Positions 8,901 to 16,279 of a stretch of 64,000 bases of DNA are shown in pieces. The position numbers and the translations under genes were made by a program. Position 1 is the stretch's first letter, and each line of letters opens with the position of its first letter. The DNA comes from an uncultured Acetatifactor sp. (GTDB lineage Bacteria > Bacillota > Clostridia > Lachnospirales > Lachnospiraceae), in the NCBI GenBank assembly GCA_947625675.1, contig CANQPH010000007.1, forward strand, positions 1 through 64,000. Direction: 5' to 3'. The notes below the pieces were generated by a model. That model ran no database searches. It was not told the origin of the DNA and worked only from the letters and a program-made list of their open reading frames with translations.

Positions 8901-10542
8901 CAAAGGAACCCAACAGGATCTTGTCTCCGATCCTGGTCTCATAGACGAACTCTTCGTCCAATTCCCCCAGAACCACGCCCTCCTCTGTCCTGGCCGTATA
9001 AAGTCCCTTATCCGGAATGGTGCCTCCCGCTGCCACCGCCAGCAGCCTGCTGTAGGCGTCCCCGTGGACAAGTTCGTGAATCCGGTCATACAGCACCCTG
9101 GGCCGGACGGGGATTTCCCGGCCGTGCTCATAATCTCCCGCCAACATGGCCAGCACGGATTTCACGTCTTCCCGGGAAACCTCTGCAAAAGAATAAGTGC
9201 GGGCCAGAATCTCCATCACCTCATCCACGGAATACCCTAATCCGGCCGCCATGGACACCAGGTGCTGGGCCAGCACGTCCAGGCATCCCCTGGGCGGGGC
9301 CGCCCATTCCACGCCGCCTTCCTCGGCCAGGGCCGCCGTCATGCCGCAGGATAAGCCCTCCGGAACCGTTCTGGGATACATGTACATGAGACTCACCCGG
9401 CCCGGATTGTGACCGGCTCTGCCCAATCTCTGCATGGTGCCGGACACGGTGCGGGGACAGCCGACCTGCAGCACCAGGTCGATCTCCCCCACGTCTATGC
9501 CCAATTCCATGGAGGAAGTGGCGCAGAGCAGACGCAACCCGCCGCCCCGAAGCGATTCTTCCGTCTCCTGCCTTTGTTCTTTGGAAAGACTGCCGTGGTG
9601 CACTCTGGCAAATCCCTCCCCTCCCAGGAGGTTCACATAATAGGCCAGTTTTTCCGCATACCTTCGTCCTTCGCAAAAGGCGATCACGCTCCTGCGGCCC
9701 TGACACTGCTCATAAATCTCCCTGGCCAGTTCCTCCCAAATGGGATCCTTGTTCCTTCCCCCTTCCGGGAAGGATCCCACCACCCGGATCTCCACCTTTT
9801 TCTCCATTTTGGGCGCAACGATCAGAGCCTCCTCCGGGGCCAGATACCGGGCCGCCAGTTCCAGGGGCTCAATGGTGGCGGACAAGCCGATTCGCTGCAG
9901 AGGCCTGCCGCACAGATGATCCAGCCGGGCCAGGGACAACATCAAATGGGCCCCCCGCTTGGTATCGATCAAGGCATGGAGTTCGTCCAGGATCACAGCC
10001 CTGGCCGTTTTCAGCACCTCCGCCCCGGAACCGGAAGTCAGCAGCAAATACAGGGACTCCGGCGTGGTGATCAGGATATGGGGAGGGTGCTTGAGCATCT
10101 GCCTCCGCTCTGTCTGGGACGTGTCCCCGGTACGGACGAACACTCGAACTGGGGAATCCGCCCCACGAGATTCCCCCGAACCGGCAGGAACAGATTTTTC
10201 CAAACCCGCCGACAAGGACTCTCCCCAGCTCCCCAGAGCGGAAATCCCTTCCAGGGGCTTTTTCAAATTCTCCCGAATATCCCCCGCCAGGGATTTCAAC
10301 GGGGAAACGTAGATCAGATACAGCTCCTCTTTCAGCTTTCCTTCCCTGGCCAGTGCCATCAATCGATCAATAAATACCAGAAAGGCGGACAAGGTTTTAC
10401 CCGTACCCGTAGGGGCGCTCACCAACACGTGCCTTCCCGCCATAATGGCAGGCCAGGCCTCCAGCTGTACTTTCGTGGGCGCTCCAAAGGTCCGGTCAAA
10501 CCAGTCCGCCGTCTCTCTGGAAAAACCATCCAGTCCGCTCAA
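5902..10542 (-). CDS. Lhr-type DEAD/DEAH helicase (long form)
   Basis: 1546 residues. Superfamily 2 motifs: Walker A APTGTGKT near residue 45, motif II DELH, motif III SATIE, motif IV-V in the second RecA domain (TSSMELGIDVGEIDLVLQVG) and motif VI QRLGRAGH. These are followed by the Lhr-specific winged helix and beta-barrel and a long C-terminal region as in bacterial Lhr proteins. Such helicases translocate 3'-5' on single-stranded DNA and act in repair. The start is TTG with GGAG inside the end of mscL, so translation is probably coupled to mscL. Two linkers hold degenerate tandem repeats (about 13- and 10-residue periods), and the C-terminus overlaps the glycerate-kinase scrap. Confidence 0.92.
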   Translation of the reverse strand: MSGLDGFSRETADWFDRTFGAPTKVQLEAWPAIMAGRHVLVSAPTGTGKTLSAFLVFIDRLMALAREGKLKEELYLIYVSPLKSLAGDIRENLKKPLEGISALGSWGESLSAGLEKSVPAGSGESRGADSPVRVFVRTGDTSQTERRQMLKHPPHILITTPESLYLLLTSGSGAEVLKTARAVILDELHALIDTKRGAHLMLSLARLDHLCGRPLQRIGLSATIEPLELAARYLAPEEALIVAPKMEKKVEIRVVGSFPEGGRNKDPIWEELAREIYEQCQGRRSVIAFCEGRRYAEKLAYYVNLLGGEGFARVHHGSLSKEQRQETEESLRGGGLRLLCATSSMELGIDVGEIDLVLQVGCPRTVSGTMQRLGRAGHNPGRVSLMYMYPRTVPEGLSCGMTAALAEEGGVEWAAPPRGCLDVLAQHLVSMAAGLGYSVDEVMEILARTYSFAEVSREDVKSVLAMLAGDYEHGREIPVRPRVLYDRIHELVHGDAYSRLLAVAAGGTIPDKGLYTARTEEGVVLGELDEEFVYETRIGDKILLGSFGWRVVRQDRDTVILAPAEASGARLPFWKGEIKGRSFRTGKAFGRIMRRLGGCLDLDSRQELLAQLSALGLDENAAEGAADFLERQAASTGLLPDDRTILVEHFRDANGCPQMMVHSLFGRRVNAPLSLLLQYEAQKEMGKNVGCVDEEDGFLLYSYGEDRLPEGLFGRIEMDLAREILEAMLPGTPVFSMTFRYNAARALMTGMKQKGRTPLWLQRLRSTELLDRLKEEKGHPLVRETVRECLEDLWDIQGVREIFQEIRSGRMTVREMWTETPSPMSLPLKWQVEAEQMYNYFPSSSGIVRSVEENLKELEALPRPSAQALEEQRRNVEERRRRPESPEQLHAFFLTEGDAEAEELAALGCPLEWLEELAAKGSAVYVEPGLWVAGEQVEDYRRMLEAALPGAREEDGAEGGEPGSLEENGSGDGGSGSREGRGADEAAEHILRRMLYYRGGQTFERIQERYCLEEDFLEKILGELCEKKEVVLAEGVYYHARLYRQAGKAVLQAMRRQAVTRPPQAYAAWMASLVETNASPLDQLRESLSQLQGSFFPAEAWEGILLPRRVRGYREGLLDQLLAEGEYFWKMREDGELAFYRYEDVDWQADVGLEMGEGGLTSAESQETGKGALTGADSWKVEKRASEIRLTETQQAVYRALRARGACFAQTLTALSPEKPVTETLMELACQGLVCADSFLPVRQWLNRSSLSRATARQRVGARVKQMSAGRWDVVHPRKAQALEDWLEQLFARKKILCRETYEKFPEGPAWGEALDVLRIWEYTGRVRRGYFVRGMSGAQFVRSQDYEGTVWALERYAGPQEAFSLEDGGKEAAFSGNGLQERDSLGTGPQGIAFSGNGLQEGRSLENGPREGDSLENALQEAAPLEDRIKWLNACDPALVWGKALSHQEDREFQRVPGTLVGLLDGLPVLALERYGRTLKLLGPEPSGELPSEVFRELLSALVRNFRGKKVFPGRNRLVVKEYPEGAPLKEAGFLREMQDYALYR
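6255..6450. repeat. In-frame 30-bp tandem repeats within the Lhr gene
   Basis: Five degenerate 30-bp units encode 10-residue repeats such as GNGLQERDSL and GNGLQEGRSL. The DNA segment TGCAATCCGTTTCCAGAG is identical in two units 60 bp apart. They lie in a linker of the C-terminal region, outside the helicase core. Confidence 0.75.
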
Positions 10543-10545
10543 TTT

Positions 10546-10974
10546 TTACTCCTTCAACTCCGAAGTGCAATGAGGGCAGCGCACCGCATCAATGGCGATC
10601 TCACTCTTGCAGTAAGGACAGATTTTGGTGGTAGGCGCCGCCGGAGCAGATTCTTCCTTATGCTTGAATTTTTCATTGATGGCATTCAACAGCTTGATCA
10701 GGCAAAAGATCACCAGGGCCGTGATCAGGAAATTGATGACCGCCGTGATGAAGTTGCCATAAGCCAGGACGGGAGCGTTCTCACCGCTTCCCAGGACCAC
10801 CACCAGATTGGAAAAATCCGTGCCGCCGAAGATCCCCAGAATGGGCGTCAGGATGTCCTGATTCAAGCTGGTCACAATGGCGGTAAAGGCTCCGCCGATG
10901 ATCACGCCTACGGCCATGTCCACCACGTTGCCCCTCATGATAAATTTCTTGAATTCCTCAATAAAGCCTTTCAT
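10546..10974 (-). CDS. mscL: Large-conductance mechanosensitive channel MscL with a C-terminal zinc ribbon
   Basis: 142 residues from the ATG at 10974, chosen because AGGAGG lies 7 nt upstream; the longer ORF runs into the promoter. MscL features are present: the N-terminal amphipathic helix FIEEFKKFIMRGN, TM1 VVDMAVGVIIGGAFTAIV and TM2 FITAVINFLITALVIFCLI. It opens under membrane tension to release solutes during hypo-osmotic shock. After the second membrane segment the usual cytoplasmic helix is followed by a CPYC...CPHC zinc-ribbon. The stop lies 3 nt before the lhr start, so the two form an operon. Confidence 0.95.
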   Translation of the reverse strand: MKGFIEEFKKFIMRGNVVDMAVGVIIGGAFTAIVTSLNQDILTPILGIFGGTDFSNLVVVLGSGENAPVLAYGNFITAVINFLITALVIFCLIKLLNAINEKFKHKEESAPAAPTTKICPYCKSEIAIDAVRCPHCTSELKE

Positions 10975-11019
10975 GTACATTCCTCCTAATTCAGTATAAG
11001 TCCGTTGCTTAGCAGAGTT

Positions 11020-11025
11020 ATTATA
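11020..11025 (-). promoter_or_regulatory. Extended -10 promoter element for mscL-lhr
   Basis: Minus-strand TGGTATAAT about 45 nt before the mscL start, a good extended -10. A clear -35 at 17 bp is not seen. The element lies in one arm of a long hairpin (11024-11085). A second TGGTATAAT occurs at 11146-11151. Confidence 0.5.
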
Positions 11026-11138
11026 CCATGTCAGCAGGGAATCAAGCGCCCACGCAGTGGGCATTTGATTTCACCTGACATGGTAACGACAGAATCAAAC
11101 AGTGCGAGAGCACTGCGCCTGCGCAGCAGGCGGATTCT
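11024..11138. repeat. Pair of long palindromic structures upstream of mscL
   Basis: TACCATGTCAG (11024-11034) pairs with CTGACATGGTA (11075-11085), enclosing AATCAA/TTGATT and GCCCACGCAGTGGGC. Next to it, AGAATC (11091) and GATTCT (11133-11138) enclose two further hairpins, AGTGCGAGAGCACT and CGCCTGCGCAGCAGGCG, a three-way-junction layout. No protein is encoded. The region could be a repeat element or a structured leader read from the upstream TATAAT. Confidence 0.6.
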
Positions 11139-11202
11139 GGAGTGTATTATACCAGATCTTAGAAAAAGAAGCAACCTTTCTTCAAAGTTTACCGTTAAAT
11201 TT

Positions 11203-11280
11203 GTAACGGTTCAGCCGCCCCAAGCCGAACAAATTCGGCTGGCAAAGCCGCACTATGCGCTTTCCGTCGCTTTAGAGATG
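11203..11280 (-). repeat. MITE-like structured repeat, partial copy 3
   Basis: GTAACGGTTCAG (11203-11214) matches the GTAACAGTTCAG terminus of copy 2 with one mismatch. The minus strand then carries AAAGCGACGGAAAGCGCAT followed by GCGGCTTTGC, matching copy 1. The other terminus is missing, where the apbE 3' end begins. With the hairpins above, this explains the 320-bp gap between apbE and mscL. Confidence 0.6.
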
Positions 11281-11293
11281 ACCAAGCAGACCA

Positions 11294-12481
11294 TCAGGGA
11301 CGGAGTACTTCTAGATCCCACTTTTTATGATTCCGATCCAGGGCGAAAATCTTTTCCAGCCCTTCCGTGACCAGCACCTCCCGGTCCTCCGTCACCAGGA
11401 TCATCTGAAAATCCTGCCGTTCCCTCCAGAACTCCGCCGCCCGCTCCCGTCCCATGACGAAAAGGGCCGTGGAAAGGGCGTCGCACAGAAGGCCCCGGTC
11501 CGCCACCACCGTCACGGAAGCCAGCCCGTTATCCGCCGGATAACCGGTGTCCGGATCGATGATGTGTCCGTAATGCTTCCCATCCTCCCCTATGAAAAAA
11601 CGCTCATAAGCGCCGGAGGTGACCACGGCGCAGTCCTTCACCCTGAGGGAAGCGAACACTCCTTCCCCGAAGGGATCCTTCAGCCCCAGGTTCCACAGGC
11701 TTCCGTCCGGCTTGGCCCCCACGGCCTGGATGTTCCCTCCCAGATCCAGCAGGGCGGAAGTGATTCCTTTCTCCTCCAGGAACTCTTCCAGCATGTCCCC
11801 GGCGTAGCCTTTGGCCACCGCCCCCAGATCCAGCATCATCCCTTCCTCCAGCTGAAGCTGCTCCCCATCCAAAACCACTTTCTCATACCCCGTTTTATCC
11901 AATAATTCCTGAATTTCTTCCGGCGGCGGGATTCGGTTTTCTCCCGTGGTGAACCCCCAGGCTGCCAGCACCGGATAGATGGTGGGATCCAGAGCGCCAT
12001 CCGTCTCCGCTGCCTCGTCCAAAGCGAAGGAAAGTATCTCCCGGGTCTCAGGGCTCACCGTCACGGGAGCGCCATCACTATGGTTGATCTGATAAAGTTC
12101 GCTCTCCTCATCCGTCACGGACCACAGCCGCTCCAACCCTTCCAGCTTCCCCTTGGCTTCCTCCAGGATCTCCCGCCCCTGCTCTTTCCCTTCCGCATGG
12201 ATCGTCAAAGTCACATAGGTATCCATGACTGGAAAGGATTCCGTCACGACGGCAAGAGATTCTGTCATAGGAAAAGACTCCGCCATGACAGAAGATTCCG
12301 TCCCGGCAGCAAAGGAATCCATCCCGGCAAAAGATTCCGCAGCCACAATAGATTCTGTCACGGAAGTTTCTCCCTGTGAAAAGTTTCCGTCAGAACCAGA
12401 ATCTCCCCCGCCCCGACAGGCGGACAAAAAAAGGAATATGACGATCAGAGCCGCCAGGATAAACGTTTTTTTTCTTTTCAT
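11294..12481 (-). CDS. apbE: ApbE family FAD:protein FMN transferase (lipoprotein)
   Basis: About 395 residues. A lipoprotein signal peptide (Lys/Arg-rich start, hydrophobic core, lipobox LSAC) leads to a Ser/Glu/Ala-rich repetitive stretch. The ApbE domain follows with MDTYVTLTIHAEG, LDLGAVAKGYAGD, LDLGGNIQAVG and the C-terminal HIIDPDTGYPAD. ApbE attaches FMN to threonine of target flavoproteins (for example Rnf or Nqr subunits) outside the membrane, using Mg2+ and FAD. The ATG at 12481 fits the recurrent GCGAGGA leader; the ATG at 12493 is also possible. No target flavoprotein is adjacent. Confidence 0.93.
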   Translation of the reverse strand: MKRKKTFILAALIVIFLFLSACRGGGDSGSDGNFSQGETSVTESIVAAESFAGMDSFAAGTESSVMAESFPMTESLAVVTESFPVMDTYVTLTIHAEGKEQGREILEEAKGKLEGLERLWSVTDEESELYQINHSDGAPVTVSPETREILSFALDEAAETDGALDPTIYPVLAAWGFTTGENRIPPPEEIQELLDKTGYEKVVLDGEQLQLEEGMMLDLGAVAKGYAGDMLEEFLEEKGITSALLDLGGNIQAVGAKPDGSLWNLGLKDPFGEGVFASLRVKDCAVVTSGAYERFFIGEDGKHYGHIIDPDTGYPADNGLASVTVVADRGLLCDALSTALFVMGRERAAEFWRERQDFQMILVTEDREVLVTEGLEKIFALDRNHKKWDLEVLRP

Positions 12482-12528
12482 ATATCCTCGCATTCCGCCG
12501 CCTCTCAGACGGCATTTGATCCAAAGGG
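12479..12528 (-). promoter_or_regulatory. Recurrent leader motif in front of apbE (copy 1 of 4)
   Basis: Minus strand carries AATGCCGTCTGA, then GGCGGCGGAATGCGAGGA, then the ATG. The same order of blocks precedes the PatB aminotransferase, sensor kinase and GH105 genes. The final GAGGA acts as Shine-Dalgarno sequence. Confidence 0.6.
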
Positions 12529-12595
12529 ACTTTGTGCGACGTCCAGGCTCCTCCTATGGTAGAATAGGACTTCCAAATCAGTCATTGGGGCGATA

Positions 12596-13186
12596 TCACC
12601 CTTCCTTTGGATAAGCCTCCAACAAGGCCGCCACAAGATCTAGATCGATCTGCAAATCTCCCTGATACAAACCGACCGGAACCTTTCCCGTCAGTCCATA
12701 CAGTTTCGGAAATTCCTGTGTTTTTTCCGGCCCGATTCCAAATTGATACACCAATAATACCATAGACTCCGGATCCAGGATCCAATATTCCCTCACTCCT
12801 GCATTTTGGTACTTATGGAGCTTTATGCCCTTATCCCTTTTTCCGGTAGAAGCCGACAATACCTCCAACACGAACTCAGGGGCTCCCAGAATTCCCCAAC
12901 TTTTCATCTTTCCCCGATCACACACAATCACCACGTCCGGCTGCACCATTGTATCATCATCACAATCCAGCCGGACATCTATGGGAGCGTTGAAGGCAAC
13001 GCACTTTCCTTTATTCTTTTGAATAAAATTTTGAATCTGACGGCTTATTTCCCCCGCCGCTATTTGATGAAACGGGTTTGGGGACTTCATTTCAAAAAAA
13101 TTTCCATCGATCAATTCCACACGCTCTTCCTCTGGAAGCGCATAATAATCCTCTATCGTATATTTTCCGTTCTCATTCTCGTCCAT
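12596..13186 (-). CDS. Uma2 family (DUF820) putative endonuclease, copy 1
   Basis: 196 residues from the ATG at 13186, which has GGAGG 7 nt upstream; the ORF track start is too early. Uma2 hallmarks: YTIEDYYALPEEERVELIDG at the N-terminus, then the PD-(D/E)XK-like core with QPDVVIVCD, PEFVLEVLS and the helix KGIKLHKYQNAGVREYWILDP. The family is annotated as putative restriction-like endonucleases, but its role is not established. A close paralogue lies at 21798-22451, and both have a shared ~45-bp sequence upstream. No methyltransferase partner is adjacent. Confidence 0.88.
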   Translation of the reverse strand: MDENENGKYTIEDYYALPEEERVELIDGNFFEMKSPNPFHQIAAGEISRQIQNFIQKNKGKCVAFNAPIDVRLDCDDDTMVQPDVVIVCDRGKMKSWGILGAPEFVLEVLSASTGKRDKGIKLHKYQNAGVREYWILDPESMVLLVYQFGIGPEKTQEFPKLYGLTGKVPVGLYQGDLQIDLDLVAALLEAYPKEG

Positions 13187-13251
13187 GCTCATACCTCCCC
13201 AAATGCCAGGCACAACCCGAATCCTCCCGATCCTTATGCACTTCTCCAATT

Positions 13252-13297
13252 TCCGGTGTAAAACGGCGATATGCCTTAAACATCAGAATCAAAGAAT
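13252..13297 (-). repeat. Upstream motif shared by both Uma2 genes, copy 1
   Basis: The + strand segment beginning TCCGGTGTAAAACGGCGAT is about 80% identical over ~46 bp to 22492-22537. Both lie 40-70 nt before a Uma2 start codon. It may be a common promoter/operator or the edge of a duplicated cassette. Confidence 0.5.
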
Positions 13298-13365
13298 CTT
13301 CAGAAAAGTCCTTTATCTTACCTGATTCCAGAATATCACACGCCGCATTTTACGTCAAGATTTTA

Positions 13366-13551
13366 GTAACAGTTCAGACAAACACTAAATTTGGATGAAA
13401 ATCGTGCTTGCACGAATTTTCATCCGGATTCAGTGTTTGGATGGGCGCCATATTATGAGCAAAGGGAGCATATCCGCTCCTTTGGAGCGGACTTAAAAGC
13501 AGCGAAAAGTGCGTAAGCACGACTTTGCGAATGGCGCCCCTGAACTGTTAC
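13366..13551. repeat. MITE-like structured repeat, copy 2
   Basis: A 186-bp element ended by GTAACAGTTCAG (13366-13377) and its exact inverted repeat CTGAACTGTTAC (13540-13551). It shares with copy 1 the hairpin tip CGTGCTTGCACGAAT, the block GCCAT.TTATGAGCAAAG and the closing arm CTTTGCGAATGGCGC; the stem sequences between these differ but remain paired. That pattern of compensated stems suggests selection on structure. ATTTT flanks both ends and could be a target duplication. Confidence 0.75.
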
Positions 13552-13592
13552 AGATTTTCCGAAAAATATAATTCTCTTTTCCACTCTTTTCC

Positions 13593-13621
13593 TTGCAACC
13601 GGCACAGGGTTGTCCTATAAT
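13593..13621 (+). promoter_or_regulatory. Predicted promoter for the oligoendopeptidase gene
   Basis: TTGCAA and TATAAT with an exact 17-bp spacer, about 37 nt before the start codon at 13658. Confidence 0.75.
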
Positions 13622-13657
13622 GGAAGACAGCTTAAAATTTACGAAGGAGGAACTCCA

Positions 13658-15463
13658 ATGGAACTTGTCATGAGAAAGGATGTGCCGGAAGAACTCACCT
13701 GGGATCTGTCCGCCATCTATGCCTCTGAAGAAGAAATGTACCGGGATGCCGAACGGGCGGAAGCCATGAGCAAAGAGCTGGAGGCCAATTACAAAGGAAA
13801 GCTCGATACTCCCCGGCAAATCAACGCCTGTCTGGAAGAATTCCGAAAGCTCTACGAGATCGTCACCCTGGTCTCCGAATACGCCTATCTGGCCGTGGAG
13901 GTGGACTATTACGACGGGCACAACAAGGAGCGCAACGACCGCATCAGCCTCCTGATGTCGGAAATTTTCAGCCGTTTGAGCTTCATCGACAGCGAAATTC
14001 TGGAGCAGGATGCCGCCGTTCTGGAGTCCGCAGCCGCCCAGGCCGGCAAAAATCGGCGTTACCTGGAGAATCTGCTCCGACAGAAGCCCCACAGACTGCA
14101 GCCGGAAACGGAACGGGTGCTGGCCGCCCTCTCCCCCACCTTCGGCGCACCCTACCAGATCTATAACATCGCCAAGCTGGCGGACATGCGCTTCCCTTCC
14201 TTTACTGCGGAAGGTAAGGAATACCCCCTGGGCTATTCCCTTTTCGAAGACGACTACGAATATGACGCCCGCACGGAGGTGCGCCGGGCCGCCTTCCATG
14301 CTTTTTCAGAAAAAATCAGGGAATACGAAAATGTGACGGCCGCCGCCTATCAGGCCCAGGTCCAGCTGGACAAGACCCTGGCCACCCTGCGGGGCTTTTC
14401 CTCCGTTTTCGACAGCCTCCTCTTTGAACAGAAGGTGGACATTTCTCTGTATCACCGCCAGATCGACTTAATCATGGAAAAGCTGGCCCCTCACATGAAG
14501 AAATATGCCCGGCTCCTGCAAAAAGTGCATCACCTGGATCGCATGACCTATGCGGATCTGAAGCTTCCAGTGGATCCGGAATACGATCCCAAGGTGACCA
14601 TAGAAGAATCCAGACGTTACATTGAAGAAGGATTGTCCGTCCTGGGGCCGGAATATCAGGCCATGATCCGGGAAGCTTACCGGGACCGGTGGGTGGATTT
14701 CGCCAAAAATCAGGGCAAGTCCACAGGCGGCTTCTGCGCCAGCCCTTACGGCTCCCACTCCTTCATCCTGCTCAACTGGAATGACCGGATGTCCGATGTG
14801 TTCACTCTGGCCCACGAGTTAGGGCACGCAGGCCATTTCAAGGCCTGCAACGCCGCCCAATCCATTTTCGACACGGACGTGTCCACCTATTTCGTGGAAG
14901 CTCCTTCCACCATGAACGAGCTTCTCATGGCCCATTATCTGCTGAAAACCAACCCGGATCCCCGATTCCGCCGGTGGGTGCTCAGTTCCATGGTGAGCAA
15001 CACCTATTATCACAATTTCGTGACGCATCTGCTGGAGGCGGCCTACCAGAGGGAAGTCTACCGGATCATCGACGAAGGGGGCAGCGTGCAGGCCGAAACC
15101 CTGAACCGCCTCATGAAGGAAACCCTGGAACGCTTCTGGGGCGACGCCGTGGAACTCCTGCCCGGTGCGGAGCTGACCTGGATGCGCCAGCCCCACTATT
15201 ACATGGGCCTGTATTCCTACACCTACAGCGCCGGCCTCACCGTGGCCACCCAAGTCTGCGACCGGATTGAAAAGGAAGGCCAGTCCGCTGCGGAGGACTG
15301 GAAACGGGTGCTGGCCGCCGGAGGCACGGGAACGCCCGTGGAGCTGGCCGCCATGGCCGGGGTGGACATCACCACGGACAAGCCGCTCCTGGACACCATC
15401 GCCAAGATCGGGGAAATGATCGAAGAAATCTGTCAGCTGACGGAGGAATTAGGGGAGGCGTAA
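13658..15463 (+). CDS. pepF: Oligoendopeptidase F-type M3 metallopeptidase
   Basis: 601 residues from the ATG at 13658, supported by AAGGAGG 8 nt upstream; the ORF track extends 16 codons into the promoter. The M3 zinc site HELGHAGHFKA is intact, with the third ligand expected in the helix containing FVEAPSTMNE. The N-terminal helical domain (VPEELTWDLSAIY) is typical of PepF. It cleaves short cytosolic oligopeptides. The last 15 nt overlap the convergent DUF4886 gene. Confidence 0.93.
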   Translation: MELVMRKDVPEELTWDLSAIYASEEEMYRDAERAEAMSKELEANYKGKLDTPRQINACLEEFRKLYEIVTLVSEYAYLAVEVDYYDGHNKERNDRISLLMSEIFSRLSFIDSEILEQDAAVLESAAAQAGKNRRYLENLLRQKPHRLQPETERVLAALSPTFGAPYQIYNIAKLADMRFPSFTAEGKEYPLGYSLFEDDYEYDARTEVRRAAFHAFSEKIREYENVTAAAYQAQVQLDKTLATLRGFSSVFDSLLFEQKVDISLYHRQIDLIMEKLAPHMKKYARLLQKVHHLDRMTYADLKLPVDPEYDPKVTIEESRRYIEEGLSVLGPEYQAMIREAYRDRWVDFAKNQGKSTGGFCASPYGSHSFILLNWNDRMSDVFTLAHELGHAGHFKACNAAQSIFDTDVSTYFVEAPSTMNELLMAHYLLKTNPDPRFRRWVLSSMVSNTYYHNFVTHLLEAAYQREVYRIIDEGGSVQAETLNRLMKETLERFWGDAVELLPGAELTWMRQPHYYMGLYSYTYSAGLTVATQVCDRIEKEGQSAAEDWKRVLAAGGTGTPVELAAMAGVDITTDKPLLDTIAKIGEMIEEICQLTEELGEA

Positions 15464-16183
15464 GGCCTCCCCTGCCGCCTGCAGGACGATGCCGCACTCT
15501 TCCTCGCTGACGGGCTCTTCAAAGTTCCGGAATCTCACCTGATCTATGGGACTGCCGATGAGATAGGCATACCACACCAGGGCCAGCAGGAAACGCCCCG
15601 CCCCCAGGCTGGCATGAAAGGTGTCCCTGTGGATCCGGCCGATTCCTTTCTCCAGGGCGATCCGAAAAGCATCGCCGCTGGGGATGAGACCGTCCGCCCG
15701 GATCTCCTGCGCCGCCCGATCATAACAGTCCTTCACCCGGGCGAACATTTCCTCATAAGTCTCAAAGCCATGCCGTCTGATCCGTTCGCTCCCGGTCTCA
15801 TAAGCCCAGGTCTGATGCAAATACAGCTTCGCTCCCGGACAATACTCCCGAACCGCAGCCGCCAGCACACCCAAATAAGGCTGATAGGTTTCCGCCAAAT
15901 AGGAGAAATGACTGGCCTGCTGAAGCGTGACCGCATCCCATTTTCGGGCTGTGAGGGCCTCCTGTATGGTGGTCAGAAAGCCTTCCGCAAAATGACCGTT
16001 TACCTCCAGGGTATAATCCCTCTTTTCTCCTTTCAGATTTCGAAAATGTCTCTCCAGAGAACAGCCCCCGATCATCAGGTTGACCGTTTCCAGCTCCGTC
16101 CCCTCTCCCCTGGCCAGATCATGCAGATAACGCTGTGCGTCCTGGCTGAAACTGTTGCCGATGGACAATACATGAATCGCCAT
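15449..16183 (-). CDS. DUF4886 protein, SGNH-hydrolase-like
   Basis: 244 residues from the ATG at 16183 (GGAGG 7 nt upstream). The N-terminus VLSIGNSFSQDAQRYL carries the GNS block of the SGNH/GDSL fold, followed by MIGGCSLERH; a conserved HASLGAGRF lies near the C-terminus in place of the usual block V. DUF4886 proteins are thought to be esterase-like but have no established substrate. There is no signal peptide. The 3' end overlaps the pepF-like gene. Confidence 0.8.
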   Translation of the reverse strand: MAIHVLSIGNSFSQDAQRYLHDLARGEGTELETVNLMIGGCSLERHFRNLKGEKRDYTLEVNGHFAEGFLTTIQEALTARKWDAVTLQQASHFSYLAETYQPYLGVLAAAVREYCPGAKLYLHQTWAYETGSERIRRHGFETYEEMFARVKDCYDRAAQEIRADGLIPSGDAFRIALEKGIGRIHRDTFHASLGAGRFLLALVWYAYLIGSPIDQVRFRNFEEPVSEEECGIVLQAAGEALRLP

Positions 16184-16279
16184 ACTAATCCTCCATTCCC
16201 GCTTAAGCGGTCTTTTTTCCAGTATGCCATAAAACCTTTTGCAATTCAAGCTTTTCATACTTTTCTTCCATATTCAAAC

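Noticed and set aside
13366-13551. Repeat with palindromes considered as a CRISPR fragment or tRNA-like gene
   Set aside because: No regular spacer-repeat pattern and no tRNA arm set; it is explained by the repeat family.
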